64,000 nt of DNA, taken from Bacillota bacterium (GTDB lineage: Bacteria > Bacillota > Clostridia > Acetivibrionales > DTU013). Shown piece after piece: positions 1 through 8,110 of this stretch (position 1 is its first letter; each line of letters begins with the position of its first letter). The notes under the pieces are model-generated. The model worked only from the letters and a program-made list of their open reading frames with translations, did no database searches and was not told the DNA's origin. Made by a program: the position numbers and the translations under genes. The stretch covers positions 1-64,000 of the forward strand of contig JAEZCO010000045.1 in assembly GCA_023433505.1 (NCBI GenBank), given 5' to 3'.

Positions 1-132
1 TTTCCTAATATTTCAGGCAACAAAGCATTAAAATGCATTTAATCCATGAGAGGTTCTCTTTTAAAAAAGTGAAAATCTAAGAATGAGTGAGAAAACTCAA
101 GAAAATGAAAGTTAATAGAGGGAGGTATTGTC

Positions 133-297
133 ATGATCAAAAAAATAACGGGCATCATTTTGATTGCGCTCATTCTGCTCAATATCATCGACGGCGACTT
201 TGCAAACCCGTCCGTACTGGACTATATAAAGCTTGGCATTATTGTTGTCGCCTTGATCCTCAACTTTATCCCGAAGAAAAAAAGCAAATTGGCTTGA
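133..297 (+). CDS. small two-helix membrane protein, 54 aa
   Basis: The ATG at 133 follows a clear ribosome site (GGGAGG, 7-9 bases upstream). The product has two hydrophobic stretches, about residues 6-20 and 32-46, separated by a short polar turn containing DGDFANP, and ends in a basic tail (PKKKSK), so it should be an inner-membrane hairpin with a cytosolic C-terminus. It stops 20 bases before the oxidoreductase start and is probably co-transcribed with it. I do not recognise the family and assign no function. Codon use and the strong ribosome site make it a credible real gene. Confidence 0.6.
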   Translation: MIKKITGIILIALILLNIIDGDFANPSVLDYIKLGIIVVALILNFIPKKKSKLA

Positions 298-317
298 GTG
301 AAAACGTGGAGGTTAAC

Positions 318-1382
318 ATGAGTGATCTTTTTACGGAATACGTCTTAAAAGGTATCAAAATAAAAAACCGGGTGGTACTGCCACCGATGGTGTCGTCCTT
401 TGGCAGCGGGAAGAGCGGCGGCTTTGCCGGCGACGGCCATGTGAAGCACTATGAGGCCAGGGCCAAGGGCGGAACAGGGCTGATCATCGTTGAAGCTACC
501 TGTGTAAAGGAAGACGGACGCCTGGCCGGTTCCCAGCTGGGATTATGGTGCGACGGCCAGATCGAGGGGCTCAGAAAAATTTCCGAAGCATGCCATAACC
601 ATGGCGCAGTGGTCCTGATACAGCTCCATCATGCGGGCCTTAAGGTTTCACCGGAGGTAAGCGTCGAACCGGTTTCTTCTTCGGACTATCATGAAAACGA
701 CCTATCTGCCCGCGCCTTGACAATAGAAGAAATACACGGCATACGGGAGGATTTTGTCAACGCGGCGGTGAGGGCCCGCAAGGCCGGATTCGACGGAATT
801 GAGCTCCATGGAGCCCACGGCTATTTACTAAGCCAGTTCATGTCGCCGCTGGTAAACAAGCGGGAGGACGAATACGGCGGAAGTCTTGAAAACCGTGCCC
901 GGCTTGCGGTGGAAATCCTTAAGTCCGTCCGGGGCAAAACAAGCAGCGATTTTATCCTTGGCTACCGTATGGGCGGTAATGAGCCCACACTGGAAGACGG
1001 GATAAAAATAGCGGAAATACTGGAAAAGAGCGGAGCAGATCTGCTGCATGTGTCCACAGGGATGGATTCGAAGAACCCTCCCGCTGTGCCCGAAGGGTTT
1101 GACTACAACTGGATTGTCTACTGCGGTACTGAGATTAAAAAGCATGTGAACGTGCCGGTCATCGCGGTGAACGGAATCAAGACGCCCCAGCGTGCCAATG
1201 CTCTTGTTTCGGAAGGTCTTGCCGACTTCGCCGCCATCGGAAAGCCGCTGCTTGTGGATCCCCTATGGACGGACAAGGCCGTGAACGGAGGCGGCATCCT
1301 ATACTGTCTGGGCTGTAAAGCATGCTTCCGCTTTAAATCAGAAAATTTATGTCCCCGGTATATTTCCGCCAGTGCGGTTTAA
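318..1382 (+). CDS. NADH:flavin oxidoreductase, Old Yellow Enzyme family
   Basis: A 354-residue FMN-dependent TIM-barrel oxidoreductase of the Old Yellow Enzyme / 2,4-dienoyl-CoA reductase type. Such enzymes use NAD(P)H to reduce activated alkenes. Family features visible: N-terminal KNRVVLPPM, the central IELHGAHGYLLSQFMSP block, the following NKREDEYGGSLENR signature, and GADLLHVSTG near the FMN phosphate site. The C-terminus carries CLGCKACF and a later CP, a Cys cluster like the Fe-S binding segment of dienoyl-CoA reductases, but the second flavin/NAD domain of those proteins is absent. I chose the ATG at 318 because GTGGAGG lies just upstream; the frame is open further upstream but overlaps the small membrane-protein gene. 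The substrate cannot be told. Confidence 0.88.
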   Translation: MSDLFTEYVLKGIKIKNRVVLPPMVSSFGSGKSGGFAGDGHVKHYEARAKGGTGLIIVEATCVKEDGRLAGSQLGLWCDGQIEGLRKISEACHNHGAVVLIQLHHAGLKVSPEVSVEPVSSSDYHENDLSARALTIEEIHGIREDFVNAAVRARKAGFDGIELHGAHGYLLSQFMSPLVNKREDEYGGSLENRARLAVEILKSVRGKTSSDFILGYRMGGNEPTLEDGIKIAEILEKSGADLLHVSTGMDSKNPPAVPEGFDYNWIVYCGTEIKKHVNVPVIAVNGIKTPQRANALVSEGLADFAAIGKPLLVDPLWTDKAVNGGGILYCLGCKACFRFKSENLCPRYISASAV

Positions 1383-1394
1383 CTCATTTTTTCC

Positions 1395-1544
1395 TTAGGT
1401 CTCCCAGCGGAAAAGCTTTGATGACAGGGCGGTGCATAGGACAAAAACTGCCAGCAGGAACAGGATGTCGCTGCTATAAGCGGAAAGCGCACCGCCGGCC
1501 CTTTTCTGGGGAACGAAGTTCTTGGCGTAGTTCCCCGGAAAAGA
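1395..1544 (-). pseudogene. C-terminal remnant of an ABC-2 type permease
   Basis: Downstream of the permease gene on the same strand, an open frame bounded by an upstream in-frame TAA (1545-1547) and a stop at 1395-1397 encodes about 49 residues. They read like the last periplasmic loop and final transmembrane helix of an ABC-2 permease: FPGNYAKNF, then DILFLLAVFVL, then the tail SSKLFRWET. No start codon or ribosome site is seen. It looks like the 3' end of a deleted permease gene that once belonged to this operon. The assignment rests on pattern recognition only. Confidence 0.4.
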
Positions 1545-1562
1545 TTATCCTTTTGGCGAGTC

Positions 1563-2309
1563 CTAAATTTCCACCTGCCGTTCAAGCAGATAAAGGGAAA
1601 ACCAGTAAACGACAGCGCAAATTGCCAGCTCAAGGACGATAATGATTGAAAAGTTCCGAACCGGATTGTCGAACAGATTGCTGAGCCGATTCACTATCGG
1701 CCCTCCGTTATCCGTAAAAAACCACGACAGGAAAGAGGAAAATAAGGTGGGAATAGAAATCCAGAATAACGGCGCTGCCGGCTTCCATTTTGACATGCCC
1801 ACAAGCCTCAGCAGCATTCCGAATGTGACGGCAAATGGACTGTACGCAACAAGCAGGCAAATCAAACGGAGCAACTGGATAAAAAAGCTTTCCACCGCAT
1901 TCCCGGCAAACAGGTCGGGCCGGATGACATAGGCTTCCGTAAACAGGACGAGAATGGTGACGATCACAATCGCCATGGTTTTAAAAAACCGGACAAAGGA
2001 TGCCGTTATTTTCGCACCCAGCAGTATTTTCCTCGGATAGGGCAGCGACAGCCACCAGCCGATGGTATCCTTCCTCTTCTCTTTGGAGAGGATGACGCCC
2101 GATGTAAACAGGAACACCGGAATAAATACCGGAAAAACGTATGTCACATCGAAGTCGAACTTTTCAGCATGGATCAGAAACACCGTATAATCTGCCAGCC
2201 CGATCAGGACCCCTGCGATAAAATAAAGGTAGAACCATTTGAATTTTCCGGAGGTAAATTTAGCTCCGAGTCTTATATCATTTTTCACCAATGCCCCAAA
2301 TGCACTCAT
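1563..2309 (-). CDS. ABC-2 type transporter permease
   Basis: A 248-residue polytopic membrane protein with about six hydrophobic segments, for example around residues 25-45, 60-75, 105-125, 145-165, 180-195 and 220-240, and a basic cytosolic loop (KEKRKDTIGWWLSLP) after the second. This loop and layout are typical of permeases paired with YtrB-like ATPases. Its ATG overlaps the stop of the upstream ATPase gene (ATGA), so the two are translationally coupled. With the GntR regulator it forms a three-gene operon. Export of an antimicrobial or cell-wall-active compound is the usual role of this operon type; the substrate here is unknown. Confidence 0.82.
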   Translation of the reverse strand: MSAFGALVKNDIRLGAKFTSGKFKWFYLYFIAGVLIGLADYTVFLIHAEKFDFDVTYVFPVFIPVFLFTSGVILSKEKRKDTIGWWLSLPYPRKILLGAKITASFVRFFKTMAIVIVTILVLFTEAYVIRPDLFAGNAVESFFIQLLRLICLLVAYSPFAVTFGMLLRLVGMSKWKPAAPLFWISIPTLFSSFLSWFFTDNGGPIVNRLSNLFDNPVRNFSIIIVLELAICAVVYWFSLYLLERQVEI

Positions 2310-3001
2310 CTGTATAACCTCCTGTAAATCGATTCAATGGAGCCGTCCTGGGATCGCAAAGCCTCCGCTTCGTCGGCCATGAGCAACTGTCCTTTGTCAA
2401 GGAACACAGCATATTCGAAAAGGCTTTCCGCCTCATAAATTTCATGTGTGCTGATAATGAAGGTTTGCTTCTGTTCCGTGAGGGAATCGATGATGCTGTG
2501 GATGATCCTTTCCCGGCAGATCAGGTCGATTCCGGAAAATGGCTCGTCAAGCAGCACAAGCTTACTGTCTCTTGCAAGGCAGATCATAAGCATGAGGCAT
2601 GCCTGCTGCCCTCTTGAAAGGGCGTCCGTCCTCGCATTGCGGTCAAGCTTCATGGAATTTATAAGCTCTCCTGCTTTCTCAAGATTGAATTTAGGAAATA
2701 ATTCATTTGCATATTGTATTGCATGGTCAACGGTGTGATACCCATACCACTTCGCTCTGTCCGGAAGATAGGATATCTCGGCGTTGACCTTCCAGGAGGG
2801 CTTCTCCCCCATGACCGTCATACTGCCGGAATCCGCTTTGGCAAGGCCTACCATGAGCTTCAGCAAGGTCGATTTTCCTGCTCCGTTGGGCCCCAAGAGC
2901 CCGGATACCTTCCCCTGGGGGAATGCAACCGACAGATTGCTGACGGCGTTTTTTTTGTCATAGGTTTTAAATAAATTCTTGGTTTCTATAATCGCATTCA
3001 T
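2306..3001 (-). CDS. ABC transporter ATP-binding protein
   Basis: A 231-residue ABC ATPase. Walker A is GPNGAGKST near residue 38, the signature is LSRGQQ near 131, Walker B is KLVLLDEPFSG near 150, and the switch histidine is in ISTHEI near 187. The signature reads LSRGQQ rather than LSGGQ, as is common in YtrB/EcsA-like ATPases. I chose the ATG at 3001 over an in-frame TTG at 3007 because it gives better spacing from GGAGG. It overlaps the GntR stop (ATGA) and the permease start (ATGA), so the operon is tightly coupled. It should energise the permease encoded next to it. Confidence 0.9.
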   Translation of the reverse strand: MNAIIETKNLFKTYDKKNAVSNLSVAFPQGKVSGLLGPNGAGKSTLLKLMVGLAKADSGSMTVMGEKPSWKVNAEISYLPDRAKWYGYHTVDHAIQYANELFPKFNLEKAGELINSMKLDRNARTDALSRGQQACLMLMICLARDSKLVLLDEPFSGIDLICRERIIHSIIDSLTEQKQTFIISTHEIYEAESLFEYAVFLDKGQLLMADEAEALRSQDGSIESIYRRLYR

Positions 3002-3384
3002 TTCCAATCTGCCTCCTCCAAAAAAGATTCCGCCGTTTCGCGGTCGATGCCCAGCTTTTTCATGGATTCAATAAAGGTCCGGATGGCTGACGATGCCAGA
3101 TTGTGTCTTATTTCCTTCACCTTGTCGACAGATTCGGTGACATAGGTCCCCTGTCCTCTTCTTGTTTCAATCAATTTATCACGCTCCAATTCCTGGTATG
3201 CTCTCATAATGGTATTGGGATTCACTTTTAAAGAATGGGCCATCTCTCGGATGGACGGCATTTTACTTCCCAGCTGCACTTCCCCTCTTGCCATGGCAAG
3301 AGTGACCTGCACAAGCACCTGCTCATACAACGGCTCCGAAAGGTCCAGCTCAAAAGTAAATTCCCCTGCCTGGTATTTGACCAC
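2998..3384 (-). CDS. GntR-family regulator, YtrA type
   Basis: A 128-residue protein with an N-terminal winged helix-turn-helix (about residues 12-80: EPLYEQV, then KMPSIREMAHSLKVNPNTIMRAYQELERDKLIETRRGQGTYV in shortened form) and only a short C-terminal helix, the layout of the YtrA subfamily. It starts with GTG behind GGAGGGG. YtrA-type regulators repress their own ABC transporter operon and respond to cell-envelope stress or an antibiotic. The promoter upstream has repeats in its spacer that could be the operator. It is a paralogue of the regulator at 5481-5852. Confidence 0.9.
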   Translation of the reverse strand: MVKYQAGEFTFELDLSEPLYEQVLVQVTLAMARGEVQLGSKMPSIREMAHSLKVNPNTIMRAYQELERDKLIETRRGQGTYVTESVDKVKEIRHNLASSAIRTFIESMKKLGIDRETAESFLEEADWK

Positions 3385-3404
3385 AAAACCCCTCCTTTCA
3401 ATTT

Positions 3405-3483
3405 AAGTTAAACGCCTATGCCGGAATGAATCTTTGTTTAACTTTCTGAGTGTATTATATCACTTAAGACACTTAATAGTCAA
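3405..3483 (-). promoter_or_regulatory. promoter and candidate operator of the first GntR-ABC operon
   Basis: Read on the minus strand: TTGACT at 3478-3483, an 18-base spacer and TATAAT at 3454-3459. The spacer holds a direct repeat TTAAGTG-TC-TTAAGTG. Downstream there is an inverted repeat, AAGTTAAAC (3405-3413) with GTTTAACTT (3436-3444), in the leader just before the ribosome site. The promoter is near consensus; the operator role is inferred from repeat position and the adjacent GntR gene. Confidence 0.65.
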
Positions 3484-3693
3484 TATACTTTTAATAATTT
3501 TTATAGGGCAAAAAAATCATCCGATCTTTCTCATCCGGGCTCTCAGCAGCGTACATCCGGATGGGGCCAAAAACGGTATGCTTGCGTGCTTTTGGTGGGA
3601 TTTTTCCGTGCCTGGCGCCCGAAAATACAAGTATACATAATACGTACTTTTTTCAGTATTCCGCATATATTGAAAGGAGGAGGTGATGATAAA

Positions 3694-3828
3694 ATGACAT
3701 ACAAAGAACTCCTTGAGTACTGCAAAACCCGTCCCGGATGCCTGTCGCGCAAGGAACAGAAGGAAGCGGACAGCCTGATCAAATACCGCCTGCTGGCAAT
3801 GAACTCTTATAAAAAAATTAAGAAATAA
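3694..3828 (+). CDS. small acidic/basic protein, 44 aa, unknown
   Basis: An ATG at 3694 follows an almost perfect anti-SD match (AAAGGAGGAGGTGAT). The product is short and charged: MTYKELLEYC, TRPGCLSRKEQKEAD, then a lysine-rich tail. No signal peptide or membrane segment is present. A hairpin terminator follows 10 bases after the stop, so the gene forms a complete single-gene transcription unit facing away from the first GntR operon. The family is not recognised. The strong ribosome site and terminator argue that it is translated. Confidence 0.55.
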   Translation: MTYKELLEYCKTRPGCLSRKEQKEADSLIKYRLLAMNSYKKIKK

Positions 3829-3835
3829 AATTGTT

Positions 3836-3860
3836 TCACCCCAGCCATGGGGTTTCTTTA
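3836..3860 (+). terminator. rho-independent terminator
   Basis: ACCCC (3838-3842), a six-base loop and GGGGT (3849-3853) followed by TTCTTT, directly after the 44-residue gene. Confidence 0.55.
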
Positions 3861-3991
3861 TGTTTGCCGGCGACATTCCGCAGCGGAACCGGAAGACTGT
3901 TTAAGCCGCAAAAAGGCCCTCCCCGGCAATCGGCGGTTGTGATGCCGCGCAATTAGCCGAAGGAGAGCCATTTGATCTCTTGTAGGTGAAG

Positions 3992-4792
3992 TTATTCCAG
4001 ATTCAACCGCTTTTTCAGAATGTAATTGCTCAATGCAAAGTACCCAACGGACAGTACCCCAAAGAAGAGGATGCAATACCACATCACCGAGTGGAAGACC
4101 GGCAGTATGGAAAAAAATTCATTCATTGAACTGATCCTCTTCTCAAGGTTCATACCTCCCGGAATGGAAGCTGCGACCATAAAAAGAATCTGAGATACGG
4201 TATTGAGAACAATAAAGGCGCCCAGGGAAGCAAGAATCCTATGCCGGTTGAACAACTGTCCCAGTGCGATCGACGCATAAATCATCAAAATACATGCAGC
4301 CATGCTGACAATAATGACAAGTAAAATTTCCAGCATCACAAGAAAAGCGGAGGCACCGAACTCCTTAAAGACTTCATTGATGGAATTTAGGATAGCCTGC
4401 ATATTCTCGCTGGTAAAAAACACGTCAAACGTAATGATCAGGATTGATATTATGGCCACTATACTGCTTACCACCGTCCACATCATTGCAACGATGAGCT
4501 TGCTGGTTATATGCTGCCAGGCCTTTGCCGGCAAGGTAAACATCAGATAGCCCTCATCCGTCAGCAGATTTTTATAGAACCGCTGGATCATTACGATTAG
4601 GGTCATCACAAGGATTCCCACCAAAACGGTGATATAGAGTATGAAGCTGATAACTTCCGGTGCCTGCCATTTGTTCTGCGACAGGGAGGAAATCGACTTG
4701 TTGACCCCCGCAAATATCAGCAGGACGGCAAACAAGGGCAGGAATATCCTTGCTGTGGCCTTGATTTCATACTTTAAAAGCTTGCTTAACAT
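3992..4792 (-). CDS. ABC transporter permease
   Basis: A 266-residue membrane protein with about six hydrophobic segments (near residues 15-32, 45-70, 105-130, 150-175, 190-210 and 235-258). A cytosolic stretch LLTDEGYLMFTLPAKAWQH, in the loop after the second helix, is typical of permeases of YtrA-type operons in Clostridia. The gene overlaps the upstream ATPase gene by seven bases and has its own GGGAGG site. Together with the ATPase and GntR genes it repeats the layout of 1563-3384, although the two permeases share little obvious sequence. Substrate unknown. Confidence 0.82.
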   Translation of the reverse strand: MLSKLLKYEIKATARIFLPLFAVLLIFAGVNKSISSLSQNKWQAPEVISFILYITVLVGILVMTLIVMIQRFYKNLLTDEGYLMFTLPAKAWQHITSKLIVAMMWTVVSSIVAIISILIITFDVFFTSENMQAILNSINEVFKEFGASAFLVMLEILLVIIVSMAACILMIYASIALGQLFNRHRILASLGAFIVLNTVSQILFMVAASIPGGMNLEKRISSMNEFFSILPVFHSVMWYCILFFGVLSVGYFALSNYILKKRLNLE

Positions 4793-5484
4793 TTGAACAC
4801 CTCCCTGAATAAAGCATCCACCGACTTGCCCTTTTCATTCCGGATTTCATCGGCAGAGGACGAAAGGACGATTTGTCCGTTATTTATAAAAATTACTTGG
4901 TCCAGGATCTTTTCTATATCTGAGATCAAGTGGGTTGAAATAATTACCGTTGCGTCTTCCTTATAGTTGCTGATGATGGTATCCAGTATATAATCCCTGG
5001 AAGCCGGGTCCACGCCGCCGATAGGCTCATCCAGCAAATACAGCTTCGCTTCGCGGCTCATGACCAGTATGAGCTGAACCTTCTCCTTTGTCCCCTTGGA
5101 CATGGTTTTCAGCCTGTCGTCCGGATTGATATGAAGCCTTTTGAGCATGTCATAGGCCTTCTCCGGCTTGAAATCCCTGTAGAAATCCATGAAAAGCTCA
5201 ATGATCTGATGCACGCGCATCCAATCGTTCAAATAGGTTTTTTCGGGAAGGTAGGAAACCAGCTTTTTTGTTTGCACCCCCGGCTTCATTCCCGCGATGA
5301 GGATCTCACCGGCGGTTGGCGTCAGAAGCTCGTTGGCCAGCTTGATCAGCGTGGTCTTGCCGCTGCCGTTAGGGCCTAGAAGACCAACGATCCGGCCGGG
5401 CTCTATTTTCAGCTGAATGTCCGACAAGGCCTTTTTATCGCCAAAGGCCTTGGTAACGCCTTTGCATTCCAGAATTGCATTCAT
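4786..5484 (-). CDS. ABC transporter ATP-binding protein
   Basis: A 232-residue ABC ATPase: Walker A GPNGSGKTT near residue 38, signature region MSKGTKEKVQL near 130, Walker B KLYLLDEPIGGVDP near 150, and switch histidine in ISTHLI near 185. The signature reads MSKGTKEK rather than LSGGQ, the form usual in YtrB/YxlF-like exporters. Its ATG overlaps the GntR stop (ATGA). It partners the permease at 3992-4792. Confidence 0.9.
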   Translation of the reverse strand: MNAILECKGVTKAFGDKKALSDIQLKIEPGRIVGLLGPNGSGKTTLIKLANELLTPTAGEILIAGMKPGVQTKKLVSYLPEKTYLNDWMRVHQIIELFMDFYRDFKPEKAYDMLKRLHINPDDRLKTMSKGTKEKVQLILVMSREAKLYLLDEPIGGVDPASRDYILDTIISNYKEDATVIISTHLISDIEKILDQVIFINNGQIVLSSSADEIRNEKGKSVDALFREVFKC

Positions 5485-5852
5485 TTTCCCGCCTCCTCTG
5501 CCATACCGGCGATCATTTTCAGGACCTCCTGGCGGTCAATGCCCAGCTTCCGCATATTTTCAAGGAATTCTGCGATTTGGTCCAATGCCAGATTGTTTTT
5601 GGCCTTTTTAATCATACTCTCATCCTCCGTCACAGATCGTCCGCTGGTGCGGTGTGTTACTATCAGCCCGTCTTCCTCCAGTTTGGAAAGGGCCCTTTGC
5701 ATGGTGTTCGGATTGACGGCAGCTTCCTGCGCCATATCCCGGACCGGAGGCAATCTTGAACCCGGGGGATAAATATCCGAAAAAATCATGAGTTCAATTT
5801 GCTCTACCAGCTGTGTGTATATGGGTCTGTCAGACTTAAAGTCCCATGACAT
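5481..5852 (-). CDS. GntR-family regulator, YtrA type
   Basis: A 123-residue YtrA-type regulator: winged helix in about residues 10-78 (RPIYTQLVEQIE, then LPPVRDMAQEAAVNPNTMQ) and a short C-terminal region with KLGIDRQEVLKMI. The C-terminal motif also occurs in the paralogue at 2998-3384 (KLGIDRETAESFL), so the two operons probably arose by duplication. It lies only 12 bases downstream of a perfect 25-bp-arm palindrome that covers its promoter, which makes autorepression very likely. Confidence 0.92.
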   Translation of the reverse strand: MSWDFKSDRPIYTQLVEQIELMIFSDIYPPGSRLPPVRDMAQEAAVNPNTMQRALSKLEEDGLIVTHRTSGRSVTEDESMIKKAKNNLALDQIAEFLENMRKLGIDRQEVLKMIAGMAEEAGK

Positions 5853-5864
5853 GTGATCACTCCC

Positions 5865-5929
5865 TGTATTAATGTATTATTGTATTAAGTTCTTAATACA
5901 ATAATACATTAATACAATAACCCTGTCAA
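5865..5929 (-). promoter_or_regulatory. promoter overlapped by a perfect 25-bp-arm operator palindrome
   Basis: Minus strand: TTGACA (5924-5929), 17-base spacer, TATTAT (5901-5906). A perfect inverted repeat, arms 5865-5889 and 5892-5916 with a two-base centre, covers the -10 box and the likely start site. Each arm is three tandem 8-mers of the form GTATTANT/G. This is a textbook position for a repressor, and the GntR gene begins 12 bases further on. The symmetry is seen directly; binding by that GntR is inferred. Confidence 0.8.
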
Positions 5930-6161
5930 TAGGCAGTAAAAAAATTTTGATTGATCAAGTTCCTCAATTGCAAAGCGATCTTCCACGCAGATATTGCTTC
6001 CTTTTAGTTTCCTCCAATTGCAGGACCTCCGCAGAATTCGTCCGACAAGAATCCGAATTTGCCGGTTTCCATCCAATACCAGGCTGAATCAAAGTTTGCT
6101 GAAATATAAATGTGGTATAATTAAAAAATGCAAAAGATATCATTATACTGGGGGAATTAAT

Positions 6162-6899
6162 CTGGAAAAAAAGAAATTGAACTGGGAAAAAATAATATGG
6201 TGGTTTGTATTCATCTCATTTGTCCTATCTGCGGGTTATGTTATCATCATGATCATAATTGCACCGCCGCAGGGTACCTCCTCGGCACCTGACTTCCGCT
6301 CAAAGAGCGACTACGTCCTGATGCTGGTGCAGTGCATCCTCGGTGTTTTCGCCCTGATGCTTCCAGGGCTTATCGAACAAAGGGTCCACCTTGCAATCCC
6401 TTCAAGAATGGTGATGCTCTATGCTTTATTCCTCTATGGCGCCATTTATCTGGGAGAAGTCAGAAGCTTTTATTATTCCATTCCATACTGGGACAGCATC
6501 TTACATTTCTTCAGCGGAGGCATGCTTAGCACCCTTGGATTTTCTGTTATTGTCATTTTGAATAAAACGGATAAGATTCCCGTCAACTTAAGTCCAATCT
6601 TTGTTTCCGTTTTTGCATTTTGCTTTGCAGTTACTCTGGGAGCTGTATGGGAGATATACGAATACTCACTGGACGGATTATTGGGGCTGAACATGCAGAA
6701 ATTCGCCCTCAGAGACGGGACTCAGCTTATAGGCCATGCCGCACTTTCGGATACCATGGAGGATGTAATTATTGATTGCATCAGCGCCTTTGCCATATCC
6801 GCCATAGGGTACATGTCCTACAAATACAAAAAAGGCTGGATTGAAAGATTTTTGTTCATTATCAACTCCAAGAGCAATAATACGAATATTCCGGGATAG
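6162..6899 (+). CDS. polytopic membrane protein, YjdF/DUF2238-like
   Basis: About 245 residues with six to seven hydrophobic segments. Conserved-looking motifs are YWDSILHFFSGGML and, later, TLGAVWEIYEYSLD, followed by TMEDVIIDCISA; the WD-H-G and WEIYE pattern resembles the YjdF/DUF2238 family of unknown function. No ATG fits: the frame is open upstream without coding character, and the best start is CTG at 6162 behind GGGGG, with ATG at 6250 as a poorer alternative because it would remove the first helix. A TATAAT at 6116-6121 could serve as its -10 box. Start uncertain. Confidence 0.6.
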   Translation: MEKKKLNWEKIIWWFVFISFVLSAGYVIIMIIIAPPQGTSSAPDFRSKSDYVLMLVQCILGVFALMLPGLIEQRVHLAIPSRMVMLYALFLYGAIYLGEVRSFYYSIPYWDSILHFFSGGMLSTLGFSVIVILNKTDKIPVNLSPIFVSVFAFCFAVTLGAVWEIYEYSLDGLLGLNMQKFALRDGTQLIGHAALSDTMEDVIIDCISAFAISAIGYMSYKYKKGWIERFLFIINSKSNNTNIPG

Positions 6900-7048
6900 A
6901 CTCCGCCATATCCCGGGTGTGCACTTAGGATGCTTGTATACTGCCGGATCCTGCCGGTCAATAGGATTGACCTACCCTCAGGTATCCGGCATTGATGCTG
7001 CAGCAATTGCAGCTTTCCTCTATTTCTTGATTCCCTTACAGGCAAAAG

Positions 7049-7999
7049 CTACTTATGTTTCAGCCTTATAAGCTGCTTCAGCTGCTTCTCCGATAATCTG
7101 CCATCCCTGTGCAGTCCGACTTCCAATGTTACTACGCCTCCATTCTCATTACACTTCCTTACATACTCGGTCAAAAAATCATCCGGATATCTCGTATCCG
7201 GGAAACCCCAGTCATTTCCAAGGAAGGCCAATACATGCCATTGTTCATCGCCTGCCCACCTTGTTTGCGGATAGGGATGATTATTATCCAGTCCCTGATA
7301 TATTTCACCGGCCGAATAATCTTCATGGGAGGTTACAGGTAAAACCTCTCCATTGTATCCTTCCTGGCCGGCCCAATAATTGAAGGCAACGATACTGTCA
7401 GAATTTCCTGACTTAAGTGCGCAAGACATGTTTTCAAAAAAAGTACTGTCGCTGAAGCCGATACTTTTATAACAACCGTCTACCCACCAGCCGGATATTT
7501 TGCCGCCGTATCTTAAGCTAAGCTCTCCCATGCATTCCGACCATCTTTTAGAATACTCTGCATTCAAATTCCACGGAAAACCACCCTTTAATCCCATTGA
7601 GGCTCTTTCATCACCGTAAGGGCCGTCACCCGTGGTGTAAAGCATGAGTTTAATTCCTCTTTTGTCCAGAGAAGCTTGGACATCTTTGATCAGATCTCTT
7701 TCCGAGCAAGCATCTCCGGGCTTGTAGCCCGTATAAGCGTCATAAGTTGAGTTTGGCGCACACATGTGTTTTGTTTTTTGCATAACTGTGAAAAATGCAT
7801 AAGCCGCCCCTGTCTCGGATACCTGTTGGGCAAAAATTTCAGTATTGAATTCGTTTACGCAATCATCCCAGCTTGTTTTCCTTCCGCAGCTAAGCCCTCT
7901 GGGGCTGCCAGGATCATTCTGAATTCCGTCCAGATAATGTACGAATACGCCGTATTTTGATTTCATAAACCAATCGGTAGTTGTATTGAATCCTGTCAT
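7049..7999 (-). CDS. GH29-like alpha-L-fucosidase
   Basis: A 316-residue TIM-barrel glycosidase of the GH29 type, without a signal peptide and so probably cytoplasmic. WFMKSKYGVFVHYL near the N-terminus matches the WFxxAKFGIFIHWG region of the family, and the nucleophile is probably the Asp in GWWVDG (about residue 174). It lacks the C-terminal beta-sandwich of classical fucosidases. The start at 7999 is preferred over 8005 because of its spacing from GGAGGG. It is the last gene of the long minus-strand glycan region and follows the 1882-residue secreted protein. Fucose removal is the family expectation; other alpha-linked deoxysugars are possible. Confidence 0.75.
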   Translation of the reverse strand: MTGFNTTTDWFMKSKYGVFVHYLDGIQNDPGSPRGLSCGRKTSWDDCVNEFNTEIFAQQVSETGAAYAFFTVMQKTKHMCAPNSTYDAYTGYKPGDACSERDLIKDVQASLDKRGIKLMLYTTGDGPYGDERASMGLKGGFPWNLNAEYSKRWSECMGELSLRYGGKISGWWVDGCYKSIGFSDSTFFENMSCALKSGNSDSIVAFNYWAGQEGYNGEVLPVTSHEDYSAGEIYQGLDNNHPYPQTRWAGDEQWHVLAFLGNDWGFPDTRYPDDFLTEYVRKCNENGGVVTLEVGLHRDGRLSEKQLKQLIRLKHK

Positions 8000-8031
8000 T
8001 GCCATTCCCTCCGGCCGTCCAATATTTTAAT

Positions 8032-8060
8032 GTCCCGGGCATGGTTTTTATGCCCGGGAC
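8032..8060 (-). terminator. intergenic hairpin between giant gene and GH29 gene
   Basis: Perfect 11-bp arms (GTCCCGGGCAT at 8032-8042 and its complement at 8050-8060) with a seven-base loop. No good U-run follows on either strand, so it may be a leaky terminator or an RNA processing/stabilising stem. Confidence 0.5.
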
Positions 8061-8110
8061 ACTGATCCTTTTATCTGTTATATACCCTGCAGATTACCAG
8101 TACAGCCTCT

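Noticed and set aside
1379..1633. 84-codon minus-strand open frame after the permease gene
   Set aside because: It overlaps the permease end in another frame; the permease-like tail is in a different frame (1395-1544).
3517..3876. 119-codon minus-strand open frame
   Set aside because: It overlaps the small plus-strand gene and its terminator, and has no ribosome site or domain character.
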